DNA from: Branchiostoma floridae
Lineage: Eukaryota; Chordata; Leptocardii; Amphioxiformes; Branchiostomatidae
Length of the DNA stretch: 59,638 bases
Direction of reading: 5' to 3'
Assembly: GCF_000003815.2 (NCBI RefSeq)
Contig: NC_049986.1
Span: forward strand, 4,737,223 to 4,796,860
Shown piece by piece: positions 21,689 to 33,445 of this stretch. How positions within the stretch are numbered: the first letter of the stretch is position 1; every line of letters begins with the position of its first letter. Below the pieces are notes generated by a model, which searched no databases, had not been told where the DNA came from, and worked only from the letters and a program-made list of their open reading frames with translations. The position numbers were made by a program, and so were the translations under genes.

Positions 21689-21906
21689 NNNNNNNNNNNN
21701 NNNNNNNNNNNNNNNNNNNNNNNNNNNNNNNNNNNNNNNNNNNNNNNNNNNNNNNNNNNNNNNNNNNNNNNNNNNNNNNNNNNNNNNNNNNNNNNNNNNN
21801 NNNNNNNNNNNNNNNNNNNNNNNNNNNNNNNNNNNNNNNNNNNNNNNNNNNNNNNNNNNNNNNNNNNNNNNNNNNNNNNNNNNNNNNNNNNNNNNNNNNN
21901 NNNNNN
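21689..21906. other. Assembly gap (218 N)
   Basis: The N run lies inside a repeat copy; frames across it are meaningless. Confidence 0.99.
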
Positions 21907-21933
21907 TGACAGATCATCGTGATTTTTGATATA

Positions 21934-22845
21934 CAGTCTAACCTGTCTATAGCGGCCACTCAAGGGACTGGTCAAAATTGGCCACTATAGAGAGGTGGCC
22001 ACTATAGAGAATATGCTAATGAATTGACCACGAAGCAATAAGTTACACATGGTTCTAGTACCCACTGATCTTTATTCACATAATACAGTACTGTACATGT
22101 ACTGCAATGATTTTTACACTATATGTATTAAGAAAACAAAAGCTATAAAAAGTTTTAGATGTTCTACAGTTGATCATTGTCTAAAGAGACCGGTATCGTC
22201 ATATTTCTTTGATCTTTCGTCTTGTATCCTTTGATACTTCGCCGTCTGTGTGTTCCCGCTCGCGTTCACACGTCAGATTCGCCCATTATGCTAATGTGGT
22301 ACTCACAAGGAAAGTCTCGTCATTTTAGACTTATCTTTTGATAAATGTAAGAATAAAATCCACCATAGTCTGAAGTTCATATCATTTTGTCTTTGTAACA
22401 ATTTATTTAGAAAGTTTTTGTGATGTAATTTAACCTAAGCGATAGTGTATTAGAATGTAACTTTAACACAATTTACCTCCGTAATATTGGTGTCGTCTAT
22501 TGACCTTATATGACCTCGTTTGCCAGCGGGAATGGGTAGCGCCAGTTTAGGAAGTTTTGTTTTGAAAATAAGTCAAAGAGGTTTTAAATCCGGCGTAGGG
22601 TGACGATACGGCCGCTGTATATGACCGAACGCGTGCCGAAACATAGATCAGCGGTCCGCGTGGCCGTAATCGGTAGTGTTTTTGTACCTGCGGGACCGGA
22701 AGTCGTGTGGCCGTGGCCGCGTAGGACAGGTGGCCGCTAAGCCTATTTCTTAATCATTACGAATCCAAGGGACCGACAAAAGGAACCTGCACACTATGGG
22801 CAGGTGGCCGGTATGCAAAGGTGGCCGCTAATACAGGTTTTACTG
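21934..22845. mobile_element. Tc1/mariner-pogo-like nonautonomous element (912 bp)
   Basis: The left end CAGTCTAACCTGTCTATAGCGGCCAC is inverted at the right (gtggccgctaatacaggttttactg). TA lies immediately outside both ends, as for Tc1/mariner-pogo insertions. Subterminal ggtggccgc/gcggccacc words repeat inward. No transposase. Relatives at ~1482, 30728 and ~39620. Confidence 0.7.
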
Positions 22846-23204
22846 TATAGATATATCCTTCGGATATCCCTTTAGAAATAAGGGCTATAACTCTCTTTTC
22901 TAGTTACATATACCATGTTTAACTGCCCGTAATGAAATACTGTGGCTTAATATACTGTGCTCATTGATTACATCACAAAAACTTTCTAAATAAATTGTTA
23001 CAAAGACAAAATGATATGAACTTCAGACTATGGTGGATTTTATTCTTACATTTATCAAAAGATAAGTCTAAAATGACGAGACTTTCCTTGTGAGTACCAC
23101 ATTAGCATAATGGGCGAATCTGACGTGTGAACGCGAGCGGGAACACACAGACGGCGAAGTATCAAAGGATACAAGACGAAAGATCAAAGAAATATGACGA
23201 TACC
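22192..23204. repeat. Near-perfect inverted repeat, ~237-bp arms, ending at a gap
   Basis: The left arm 22192-22428 (ggtatcgtcatatttctttg ... gtttttgtgatgtaat) is the reverse complement of the right arm 22970-23204, with no difference that I can find. The ~540-bp spacer includes the right end of the pogo-like element. The right arm stops exactly at the gap at 23205. Confidence 0.85.
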
Positions 23205-23304
23205 NNNNNNNNNNNNNNNNNNNNNNNNNNNNNNNNNNNNNNNNNNNNNNNNNNNNNNNNNNNNNNNNNNNNNNNNNNNNNNNNNNNNNNNNNNNNNNNN
23301 NNNN
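23205..23304. other. Assembly gap (100 N)
   Basis: A conventional 100-N placeholder directly after the inverted-repeat arm. Confidence 0.99.
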
Positions 23305-23559
23305 TTTTGGGATTGTTGTGTCACTTCAAATTTTTGGTGTCAGGTGGACAAAATGGTTTTTCAATATAAATGATACTCATTTGCATATTAATGCACTCAG
23401 TATAATTTTCGGTATTTCTAGTGATCGTGCCCGGTTCTGTCGAATCTTATCCTCCTATTAGGCAAAATATTTGTTTTCAAAAATCTTAAGCATTCTTTGA
23501 ATTTGTCTGCTTTCATATCCTATGTTTCATACTTTTATAAATTAGAAAAAAAACGTAGC

Positions 23560-23836
23560 AATCCGGCAAGGCAAACTGCATAAACACAGGGGGAAGTGGG
23601 GAAACTTAAATAAATTATTTTCTGTTAGCACCATATCTTAAATAAATGTATAGTAATATTGTTGAATGAATATGGGCAAAGGGGTTTAGGACTAACATTA
23701 ACTGTTGTTACTGGTTTTTGCTTTTATTTCGTGGTTTTTACATGTGCTTTGTTAGCGTATTTGTAGCTGCCATGCTTTCTTTTTGTTGTTTGTTTTGCAA
23801 AAAGTAATAAAGAATGATTGAAAAAAAAAAAAAAAG
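23560..23836 (+). mobile_element. Poly(A)-tailed retroposon 3' end
   Basis: The piece gtaataaagaatgattg followed by a run of 15 A at 23821 gives an AATAAA signal and poly(A) tail on the + strand. The upstream T-rich sequence looks like a 3' UTR. No coding part is visible; the 5' part may be in the gap. Confidence 0.6.
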
Positions 23837-24415
23837 ACTTTCATACCTTGAACACATTATTATTTAGGTGAGGAGATCAACTGATATGTTTTATGCAAAT
23901 GAGGACCTCATTTGTAAAATCAATGAGGAACATTATGAATATGATTGGTCACTCGTCATAAGAGATCACCTTTCTTGTTAACAGCAATGCCCTACAGACA
24001 TTTATCGCATAAAACAATCTTTATACGTATACAGCTAGGCAAAATTAAAGGATAGAGCACAAATACAACACACCTACAACAACAATCATTAATACTAAAT
24101 TAACAATAAAACCGTCGCCATGGCGATAGTTTTTATTGCCATACTTATTTATTTATCTTTGCTAAGATTATGTTAAACTTTTCAGTTGTGCCATTGTGCA
24201 GCTGCTATATGGTGTGGGTCTGTATGATGTCATCAGCATAACTTGAGAAGGTGTGAACTTGGGAAGTACCTGTTGTGGAGAGGAAGGTCAAGTTTAAAAA
24301 TGGCTTCTCTACCGTTTTCCTATGGTAGTGCAGCATACTATGTATGTATGTATGTTATAACTTATATTCAACATGTCATCACGTTTCACACTGCCTCATG
24401 TTTTTTATTTGACAG
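23837..24415 (+). other. Intron 17, end; nothing classified
   Basis: The stretch 24235-24320 (cataacttgagaaggtgtg, aggaaggtcaag) resembles 21283-21370 in the same intron, so both may be copies of one short repeat. Confidence 0.4.
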
Positions 24416-24530
24416 GGAAATTCAGAAAAGTCGTTGCTATGGTTGTTCTTCAGCAGCAGTGCAGCTATGTGTGACACTGTTACGTGCACTTGCAACGGAG
24501 ACTTCCAACAGTGGAGTCTTGGTCAGCCAG
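24416..24530 (+). CDS. UBR4: UBR4 exon 18
   Basis: Acceptor atttgacag, donor gtaaaa. Reads EIQKSRCYGCSSAAVQLCVT, then LLRALATETSNSGVLVSQ. Matches TKCYGCASAVTEHCITLLRALATNPALRHILVSQ; the CYGC pair is conserved. Confidence 0.97.
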
Positions 24531-25180
24531 GTAAAAACACTGACATACATGTGCATGATTTTCTTCTGTCTCCGCAGTTTGCTTACATGTTACTTTTGGA
24601 TGACACCATTGCTCACTACCATTACTGCTCTACCTTTTAGAGCTGTGTATTCGTCTCCCATATGTTAACAAGACACTTTTGCCATGTTTTTGATGCTAAA
24701 AAGTATGTCTTGTTGGCAATCCTTTAAGTCAATAACAAGAGAATAGATTTATTGTTGTAATTTTTAGTGCATATACTGTTTAATTAGTGAATATACTGTT
24801 TGACACTGTTGGGAGAATTTCCTTGCTACACACCTGCAGAAAAGCCACCAATGGGGCATCAGATCAAGTGGGACTGAACACAAGCATTTCAGTGATATGC
24901 ATGATTGTGATATACAATCAAATTTGGTGGAGAAATGATCACTAATTCTTCTTCATATACCGTATATATGGCATATCAAGATGCTGATTGACTAACATGA
25001 TTGCTGGACAGGACTACATGTAGGTTTGCTTTGGGACCAATAATGCACTGGTCTGTGAAATGTGATTTTTGTCATAACAAATGCTATGATAGATATTGTA
25101 ATTTTCAGAAGAAGTTGTCACTTTTCTTAATACAAAATCAGCCAATTGTTCCATTCATTTATTCAATTCAACAGTTTAAC
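24531..25180 (+). other. Intron 18, first part; nothing recognised
   Basis: No repeat or exon signal seen before the minisatellite at 25181. Confidence 0.5.
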
Positions 25181-25787
25181 AAGATACTGTGTTAGGGGTT
25201 GGTGTAAGATACTGTGTTAGGGGTTGGCTTAAGATACTGTATTAGGGGCTGGTGTAAGATGCTGTGTTAGGGGTTGGTGTAAGATACTGTGTTAGGGGTC
25301 GGTGTATTAAGATACTGTGTTAGGGGTCGTTGTAAGATACTGTGTCATGGGTCGGTATAAGATACTGTGTTAGGGGTTGGTGTAAGATACTGTGTTAGGG
25401 GTTGGTGTATTAAGATACTGTGTTAGGGGTCGGTATAAGATACTGTGTTAGGGGTTGGTGTAAAATACTGTGTTAGGGGTTGGTGTATTAAGATACTGTG
25501 TTAGGGGTCGGTATAAGATACTGTGTTAGGGGTCGTTGTAAAATACTGTGTTATAGGGGTCGGTATAAGATACTGTGTTATGGGTCGGTATTAGATACTG
25601 TGTTAGGGGTCGGTATAAGATACTAAGTTAGGGGTCGGTGTAAGATACTGTATTAGGGGTCGGTATAAGATAATGTGTTAGGGGTTGGTGTAAGATACTG
25701 TTAGGGGTCGGTATTAGATACTGTGTTAGGGGTCGGTATAAGATACTAAGTTAGGGGTCGGTATAAGAAACTGTGTTAGGGGTCGGA
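25181..25787. repeat. Minisatellite, ~24-28 bp unit (taagatactgtgttaggggtcggtg)
   Basis: About 25 copies of aagatactgtgttaggggt(t/c)gg followed by a variable tgt/tat/tgtatt spacer. Higher-order alternation of tcggtata and ttggtgta units is visible. The units include TTAGGGG, but spacing and context do not suggest telomeric DNA. Confidence 0.95.
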
Positions 25788-26145
25788 AGTAGAAGAGATA
25801 ATGAAAGGTTTATATTCAAGTAGAGAAGAAGTTAGTACATGTGACACAAGTACTCTAATTAAACTTACATTTAGTGGTACCTTAGCCATTCTACATGACA
25901 GTTTGTTAAGGTTATGCCCAGGCTTCTCAGGAAGGAAGGTACATCAGTCTATAGTGTAGGTCTCACGCGTTTGTCCCTTCCCAATCCTATACTGTTTTTA
26001 TCTAAATTTTATAGGTGACAAAATTGACATATGGAGATTGCATGACATATTTGTTATTTTTGGAGGACAAGAAAAAAATGAAGCAGAGATGCAGCTCAAA
26101 ATCGTACTTCTTTCATAAACCTTGATTTCTTACATGTGACTTCAG

Positions 26146-26237
26146 GGTCTTGTTCAAGAGGTGATGTCGTTTAACTTGAAACGGGGGACTCCAGCCATCA
26201 GGAAGGAAGTACGTCATCTGCTGTGTCTGCTGACAAG
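26146..26237 (+). CDS. UBR4: UBR4 exon 19
   Basis: Acceptor tgacttcag, donor gttgga. Reads GLVQEVMSFNLKRGTPAIRK then EVRHLLCLLT, matching GLIRELFDYNLRRGAAAMREEVRQLMCLLTRD. Ends two bases into the Arg codon. Confidence 0.96.
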
Positions 26238-26667
26238 GTTGGAGACTTTAAACATTTCTATTAAGAGTAATGTAACAGCATTACTGTTTTAAGTGGGCAA
26301 GTTTGAATTGAAAGCTATGCTGCAGTAAAACTAATAGGAGGGATAAAAAAAAAAACTAACAGGAGGGATCCAAAGTCTGGTAGGGGTCCAAACTCCGGTT
26401 AAATTTTTAAACCATTTTTGCGGAGATATGCATATTAAGTGTCTGCACAATCATGATAAGCACAACTTGTTATGGACTAAACCTTGTAAATAACTGAAAA
26501 GTCAGAGTATGTGTCCAAGTTGGTAAGCTTCAAAAGATAACAAAAAAAATTACGCAAGTTTGCCCCCTTCCATGCATGTATGCTGACAAGCAAACTTATC
26601 AAGAACGTGGAACATGGAAACTCTTGAATTATTCATCGTAAAATATGGGCCGAGCAATGCTCAACCC

Positions 26668-27169
26668 NNNNNNNNNNNNNNNNNNNNNNNNNNNNNNNNN
26701 NNNNNNNNNNNNNNNNNNNNNNNNNNNNNNNNNNNNNNNNNNNNNNNNNNNNNNNNNNNNNNNNNNNNNNNNNNNNNNNNNNNNNNNNNNNNNNNNNNNN
26801 NNNNNNNNNNNNNNNNNNNNNNNNNNNNNNNNNNNNNNNNNNNNNNNNNNNNNNNNNNNNNNNNNNNNNNNNNNNNNNNNNNNNNNNNNNNNNNNNNNNN
26901 NNNNNNNNNNNNNNNNNNNNNNNNNNNNNNNNNNNNNNNNNNNNNNNNNNNNNNNNNNNNNNNNNNNNNNNNNNNNNNNNNNNNNNNNNNNNNNNNNNNN
27001 NNNNNNNNNNNNNNNNNNNNNNNNNNNNNNNNNNNNNNNNNNNNNNNNNNNNNNNNNNNNNNNNNNNNNNNNNNNNNNNNNNNNNNNNNNNNNNNNNNNN
27101 NNNNNNNNNNNNNNNNNNNNNNNNNNNNNNNNNNNNNNNNNNNNNNNNNNNNNNNNNNNNNNNNNNNNN
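26668..27169. other. Assembly gap (502 N)
   Basis: The longest gap in the window. Phase continuity between exons 19 and 20 means no exon need be hidden here. Confidence 0.99.
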
Positions 27170-28933
27170 TTCATAAAATAAAATCCAACCCTCCTCGTAG
27201 CCTGCGACCGAGGCTATAAGACACGCGCGTCGGGATGCCATGCCGGGAAACAAAACAATGAAATGTGTATTGGGGGAGGGGTGCTTGTAAAAGTCCAGTA
27301 ATAACCATCTTGCTTTTCACCTTGCTTGTCGGTATTACCCACTTGTGACAGACATTTAGACATTTGCTGAGTTCATTAGTATTCTGGCGGGTCAAATTTC
27401 CGCCCCTCAATATTCAACCAAAAACCAAGCCAGACAGACAATCTCCATAATACCGATATCAACCAAAAACTACACTGTGAAAGTGAACTATACAAATATT
27501 GAAGTTCTCCATAACCTAATTATCTTTGTAAAAGTTTGAATCGATTTTTTTTCGACAAACAAGACAGCGACCGACAAAAGAACAACACTTTCATCAATCT
27601 AATAGAATCTATGCATTGATAGGCGCCGCACTCCAGGTTAAAGCCTAGATGACAATCAACTCATGTAATGTTGCATAGAAAATAATTCATATGATTAGTT
27701 ACAGAAATCGGGCACACTCCGTTAAAATTGAATATGTTGCTTTAGTAGTGACTTAAATCTTACACGCTATCTGTATATAGAGGTAAAGTAGTTTGTTGAG
27801 TTTCGTGTATACGGCACGATTGTGTTGCATATCTTATTTCGCGTGCTGTTGGCGTCAGTTTCATTATTGACTTTCCCACAAGTACAGACCGAAATGTGGC
27901 TAGGGTTCTGGTTATTTTTACTTGACAATTCACATAACTGAATCATCAGACACTTCTCAGCTCTCCATTGTTAACGATAATTGTTCAACACGAGAAGTGT
28001 GCAACAGTGGGGTGCGTGGACTCTTCGCGTGCCCTTTTGTGCGCACAGGTTTTCATTGTAGGGGCACGCGGGAACGGGCAGCCCGTGGAAACCCGTGCCC
28101 ATGGTGAGAACACGTCAGGTTTCACCATCGTGCACAATGTTGGGAACTCGTGGAAATTTGCCTTTAGTGCAGTGTTAGTACAGTTTGTAGGTTCCATTAA
28201 AAAGAAGAGCAAAACTCGTGGAAATTTGCCTTTTCGTGCAGTGTTAGTACAGTTTGTAGGTTCCATTAAAAAGAAAAGCAAAAAAAAACCTGCAAATTCT
28301 TTTGCACGCTGTCAAACTACAGTTAAGATGCTGCCATTAAATGAAATATATGTGTGCACAGCTTCAATCACAGTTAAATGGTTGTTAACAAGATCTTAAC
28401 TTGTTTTTAATGGGTTCTCAGTATGACAAAAGTCATGCACATTCACTTAGAACAGTTACCAGACTTTGGATTTCCCCCGTTATCCATTGCAGAGCATGAA
28501 GAATGCACTTTGGTATGCTTGTGTCATAACAGCAGAGTATACATGTTACTGTACCTCATACAGCAAAATGTACATCTGGCAAAAAACTTCCCCATCCTAA
28601 TTCAATACAGATTTTTAAAAAGTTTTAAAAAAGAAAGCATGCTAGGAAACTTTGGTGTGCTCAGAGCGTGATGCTGTAATACAATATGTACAGCTCTAAT
28701 ATTTCCCAGTTTTCTTGGTTTGAATCAGAATGCAGGAGCCACTCAAAAATAATCATTGGAGAAGATGAGGAAACAGGTCACAAAAATGATATTCTATAGA
28801 TAGGGGATGATTATTGATACATGCACATATATATATAACTTCGTGTGATTTCAAATGAAATAGCCCACAGGGAGTTTGACTCGTGTAAATTAGATTCCAG
28901 TCAATAACTACTTTATCCTGACATTACTTGAAG
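27170..28933 (+). other. Intron 19, end; 68-bp tandem duplication at 28147-28282
   Basis: The segment ctcgtggaaatttgcc ... gttccattaaaaagaa occurs twice in tandem (starts 28147 and 28215) with small changes; the open frame over it follows the duplication. A CG-rich patch with short inverted words lies at 28010-28110. No exon or named element. Confidence 0.6.
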
Positions 28934-29024
28934 GGACAACACTGTGGCCACACAAGAACTGAATCACATTTTACAGAAGCGGATTGGATCAGCACTGAAA
29001 GCCCACAGAACAAAGACAGAGTTG
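28934..29024 (+). CDS. UBR4: UBR4 exon 20
   Basis: Acceptor acttgaag, donor gtaagg. Completes Arg and reads DNTVATQELNHILQKRIGSA then LKAHRTKTEL. Matches DNPEATQQMNDLIIGKVSTALKGH. The acceptor lacks a good pyrimidine tract, but phase and similarity both fit. Confidence 0.9.
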
Positions 29025-29269
29025 GTAAGGGCACTTTGTGGTTCTTTTCTTGTACAAGGTTTCAGACTTCTTGGAATTGTTCAGGTAACAGAAAGTCACT
29101 GAATAAAGAGACTCAGAGACACCCTAGGAGGGTTACAGATGGTTACTGAAATGCGATGGAAAGAAAAGAATGGTCTCTTTATTTATTTTTCATGGCTGTA
29201 TGTATACCCCTGGATATGTTGCATCTGATGTCGTTTTGATATGTGAAGATGATTAGTCAGAGCAGAGTA

Positions 29270-29830
29270 TACCAAAAAACCCTTTTCTTATATTTCTTGC
29301 TTTTTTCTTATACGCAGAAAAAAATTCTTAAAAGAAGAAAGCTTTATGTATTTAAGAAGAACATTTTCTGACGTAATTTTTTACAGCGTTTTTCTTGATT
29401 AGAGATTAGAAGCAAAGTCTTTTATCTTCTAAAATCTATCAAGAAAAATGCCTTTTCTCAAAATTTCTTTATACTTAAAAAAAGAATGTAGCAGAATTTC
29501 TTTCTTGTTATCACTTGTTTTTATTTCTTGATTTTCTTGTATTTTTCCAGCAGTAATGTTAGAAAGGGAAGAGAAAAATTCAAAATTTTTTATTTTCGTA
29601 AACATGAAAAATTTTCTTATTAGACTGTCACAGTAAAACAAGAAATTCAAGCTTGAATTCTTAGAAATTCTTGGAAGTGAAAATCTAAGGAACAATTTCT
29701 TACATAAAGAACAAAGTATTCCTTGTAAGAATTCCCATAGAAGGATTCTTCAATTTTCATTGAAATTCATCTTGAAATTCATGATATAAGAAAAATTTGT
29801 CCAAACAACTAATTTAGAAAAAGCAAACAA
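29270..29830. repeat. Low-complexity ttctt/aagaa-rich stretch
   Basis: Dominated by variants of tttcttatatttcttg and aagaaaaat on both strands. The long minus-strand frame is compositional. Possibly an old tandem repeat. Confidence 0.6.
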
Positions 29831-29952
29831 TTCAAATTTTTGTTGTGATAGAATGTTTCAGGCCATGTCCTACCCTTCATGTGCAATCATGTACTTATAT
29901 GATATATATACATAATACATGGAAGTGATGGTTCCTACCTTCCCATGATTAG

Positions 29953-30037
29953 GGAAGTGCTGTGTGTCATGAACTACTACTACTCGCTGATGCAGTTGAA
30001 CTTGAAGGAGACTGTTGGGAGGAGCATCTCAGATGCA
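29953..30037 (+). CDS. UBR4: UBR4 exon 21
   Basis: Acceptor catgattag, donor gtaagt. Reads GSAVCHELLLLADAVELEGD then CWEEHLRC, matching SLQYEMLLLTDSISKEDSCWELRLRC. This is not the longest open frame here; the similarity fixes the frame. Confidence 0.93.
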
Positions 30038-30549
30038 GTAAGTGGATATTTCTTTACCACTTAAGATATATATCTTATATATCTGTGCCCACATTTTCAA
30101 CGAAAACGTAGGGGATTGCACATACCGGTAAAAATATAAACTTTTATGCAATTTTGTGAGCTGAAGTTATGATGGTGCTATGAATTACAAGAGAGTAAGC
30201 CAAGAAGCAGCTAAATAGAGACAAGGTTGACAATGATTTACAATATTGAAAATAACCAAAGTAAAGTACTATGAGCCCTATTGACAGATTATTCACAATA
30301 CTAGCTAGACTAAGTGTTCTTTTTAGCAGAAGTGTTTCTGGACTGCTAAGGGGTTACTTTGCTAAGGGGTTTCCCCAGGTGTGTTCATTTTGAACAGAGG
30401 GAGATTTTTTTTAGATTCAGATTTGGATTGAGTGATTGGTTTGTACATGTAAGTAAAGTAAACTTGAAGTACTATCCCATAATGATTGATGTGTAAGTAA
30501 AATTTCTTCTGAATGTTGTTTTGCCTTACAAGTACATTGGTCTCCACAG
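30038..30549 (+). other. Intron 21; nothing recognised
   Basis: The duplicated phrase ctaaggggttactttgctaaggggtt at ~30348 is the only local repeat seen. Confidence 0.5.
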
Positions 30550-30677
30550 CTGTCCAGTTGCTGATGCTGGCAATGCAGAGTTCCAATCCCACAGTTGTAG
30601 GCAGCATTACCTTGCCCTGCTTACAGATCTTGCAATGCCTTAGCAAGCCTCCACAACCTACATCCAACAAGAACAAG
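30550..30677 (+). CDS. UBR4: UBR4 exon 22
   Basis: Acceptor ctccacag, donor gtaggt. Reads VQLLMLAMQSSNPTVVGSIT, then LPCLQILQCLSKPPQPTS and NKNK. Matches VVVENITLMCLRILQKLIKPPAPTSKKNK. Confidence 0.96.
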
Positions 30678-30727
30678 GTAGGTACAGTTCTTAGTAGGCT
30701 CTGGATGACAAGATCGGAATTTGAATA

Positions 30728-31786
30728 CAGTTAAACCTGCCCAAGCGACCACCTCTTCTTAGCGACCAGTGGCCATTACGACCGCTTTTTTTCGGTTCCG
30801 AATATTTTCCCCATTAACGTAAGCATTAAGCGACCTCTTCACAACAACCACCTGGCCAACGCGACAGCGACCGCCAAAAATTGGGACTGCACAGGACCAA
30901 ATACCTGCCCAGAATGACCGCGTCATTTTCAATCTTGAGATGAAACTGAACTGAACCAAAATGAAAGTGTCAGGCAACAGGGGTCGTGGCAGACCGAGAA
31001 AAAACTTGGATGGAGTGTGTCAGGAAGGACATGAAGTTGTGCAGTCTCACGGGGGTCAACACACAGGACAGAGCCGCATGGAGGCGTGGTGTGAAGACTG
31101 GCCGACTGCTGCCTACCCCTGCGTCAGGGATTCCAGCAGCAATATAATCAAACCATGGATAGTGAGTGAGTGAGTGAGTGAGTGAGATGTCATCGATTTT
31201 CCATGATAACTAGCGAGATTTTGTGCCGAAATCCTCCAGTTTGCATTGGATTTTGACTGCCATTACGATGTTTAATATGTTCAAAATAAAGATGGCGGCA
31301 GATGCACGTGGGTGGGTCAAAGGGGCAGTGTACTGTAATATGGGAGGAAATTTCATTGTAAGAAAATATGAATTTAGTTGTTACAGATTCTGAAGGTTTA
31401 TTTTTAATCTTTATGATTATAACGTGAACAAATGCTAAAACGAGTATGGCCTCATACATTTTTAAGAAAGATCCTCGTTACCTCATACCTCAACAAATTA
31501 CTGTACATGTACCCGTGGGTAAGTCGCTATCTGGACGTAACTGGCATCACCGCAGGCATAGAATTCAAAAGGCACACTGTACAATAATTTCAGTAGATGG
31601 GACTTACAGATACGGCGATAAAGAACATTTTTGCGTGCGTGTGCTTGCTATTTCCTAAACACAACGGAAACCATTTATAATATGCATCGGGCATGTTGTG
31701 TGTCGATACTCTTCTAACCGACCACCTGTCCAAATCGACTGCTTTTGCCCGGTCCCCAGGGTGGTCGACTTGGCCAGGTTTGACTG
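30728..31786. mobile_element. Tc1/mariner-pogo-like element (1,059 bp) with a nested LINE tail
   Basis: The left end CAGTTAAACCTGCCCAAGCGACCACC is mirrored by ggtggtcgacttggccaggtttgactg at the right, with TA outside both ends. The interior holds the LINE 3' stub at 30959-31186. No transposase frame. Confidence 0.7.
30959..31186 (+). mobile_element. LINE 3' end with (GAGT)n tail
   Basis: Reads VSGNRGRGRPRK in one frame and, after a 1-base shift, TWMECVRKDMKLCSLTGVNT, DRAAWRRGVKTGRL, the typical C-terminal tail of a non-LTR RT (GRGRPRKTW... AAWRR). It is followed at once by gtgagtgagtgagtgagtgag. 5'-truncated and frameshifted. Confidence 0.8.
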
Positions 31787-32288
31787 TATCTTGAAATTCC
31801 TACATGCATGTGGGCTTGCATAGCCCTTTTTCCTAGGCAACCTGTTTTGACAAAATTTCATTGCCTCTCCTCTCTCAAATAAACTATGGGCCTCAAATTC
31901 CAGTAGCTGTACCACATACCCACATACCAAATATCATTATCGTATTCCATCCAGAAGTTCTTGAGTTATGCCAACTATAAAAATCCTGAAACACAGACAG
32001 ACAGACACACTGAAACTATATGTCCATTTTTCATGGAGATGATAATGATGTCATCCCAAGAACCATGTCATAAGACAGCTGATTTCCTAACAACCAGATG
32101 ATATAATCTATTACATTGTCTTTTAATAATACTCACTCACTCACTTTATAATAATAATCTCTTAAACCAGTAATCTGTGCAATGTGGTGTCTAAAATACA
32201 TGTACAATGTATGTCCTTGTTGAGTATATTATGTTTGGTTATTTACTTGTATTTACTTGACGGGCATATGATGTAATAATTTTCGCAG
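31787..32288 (+). repeat. Intron 22, end; interspersed repeat (~31790-32040)
   Basis: The phrases accaaatatcattatcg, ccatccagaagttcttgagttatg and gaaacacagacagacagaca recur at 41310-41680. This is an unclassified interspersed repeat. A reversed (ACTC)n run lies at 32130. Confidence 0.55.
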
Positions 32289-32416
32289 GATAAATCTGTA
32301 TCAGAGCTTGGGAGCCGGCTGTCCCAAGGAGCCCAGGTCTATGTTCATGCCAAGAGTTGGCTGGAAGGAGACAGTCAGCTGGGTACAAGTCATGAAGGAG
32401 AGAGTTCCACAGAAAG
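32289..32416 (+). CDS. UBR4: UBR4 exon 23 (3' border uncertain)
   Basis: Acceptor tttcgcag. Reads DKSVSELGSRLSQGAQVYVH then AKSWLEGDSQ, matching the EIHAQAQLWLKRDP area. With the strong donor gtcagt at 32417 the exon ends two bases into a codon, but exon 24 needs a one-base carry-over. A weaker donor at 32383 (ctgg|gtacaa) would fit exon 24 directly. Either that donor is used or a small exon lies between. Confidence 0.85.
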
Positions 32417-33445
32417 GTCAGTTACATACTATTACAGGAATCTCAAATAATTATTCCTCAATCGTAATATGTCTAAACTTGAAACCTGTCTAAACTTGAA
32501 ACTACTGTTTGGAGACCTTCATTGGGAAATAACAGAAATAAGTCCAAGCAGTGGCATTGCATGAGTACATTATTTCTCTGACATTCAAAATTAATGAAGT
32601 TAAGGTAAACGTTTATGCCATATTATCATCAAAGTGTACAATAATTGATCCAATGAAAAAATTGCGCTGTTCCCTAGCCGGCTATACAAGTACTTCTCTG
32701 GCTGGCTTAGTCTAATCTCCAAGCAGATTCTACAGTGGCATTAAGATAGTACCAAACTGGCCAAGGAATGTAGTTACCCAAAAGGTGTCCATTTGCCCCG
32801 GTACCAAAACACACTCCTAGGCCGGCTTCACTCCTCTGCCAGCTTTTGATACTATCTTATGCTACCGTAGGATCTGCCTGGAGATTAGGCTTACTCCTCT
32901 ATTTGTTCCATTTCTACGTTTTTTCCTAGACTAGTGCTTGTGCATCAATGTGCTAGACCGCAGCAGAATGAGAGTAGCACCATTTGAAAGAGATTACAAA
33001 CTTAGAAATGACCCCAGTAACAGTAGGAAAATTCTATTTTTAGAGGGAAAAAGTCCACTGGAAAGGATTCAATGTTCTTTAATTGTAAATATAAAAAAAT
33101 TAAAATATTTTTTTTTCTGGTTGTCTTCGGTTGTTTTGATGTGATCCTCATGTTAATTGATAAGCGCCGGCGAAGCGCCAACTTCAAGGTACTTTTTCCT
33201 GACGATATCCCTACTACACGTCAAGACAGATCTTTTTTCAAAAGCACTTGTTTTATCTGAAACATTATGTATCTTGGGCCTAGGAACTTTTTTTGGCTTG
33301 TGGAGGGCCAAGGAGAACCTTCTTGGCTTGGGGAGAGAGCCATGGAAAACAATGTTTCCTTCAATGTATTCATGACAATTGCATGTGCAGACGAAATTAC
33401 ATGACTGTGCTGTGAGAAGATGATAATGTGACCTTTTTTGAACAG
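32417..33445 (+). other. Intron 23; possible unseen small exon
   Basis: Vertebrate UBR4 has about 15-25 residues here (around YDAWKKCLP) that I could not find between exons 23 and 24. The ccggctt/aagccgg words near 32690 and 32820 with shared cagattct/aatctcc phrases look like a short inverted repeat. Confidence 0.4.

Noticed and set aside
24243-24415. Upstream part of the open frame that contains exon 18
   Set aside because: It is intronic read-through; the acceptor at 24415 and UBR4 similarity both start the exon at 24416.
25181-25787. Regular short repeats that might suggest a CRISPR array or telomeric TTAGGG
   Set aside because: There are no unique spacers, the units are contiguous, and the host is a eukaryote. 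TTAGGGG occurs once per ~25-bp unit, not in direct telomeric tandem.
26614-27253. Frames of ~180-206 codons
   Set aside because: They consist almost entirely of N; no sequence supports them.
29429-29695. 88-codon minus-strand frame
   Set aside because: Low-complexity Lys/Phe/Ile translation of an aagaa/ttctt-rich stretch; no similarity.
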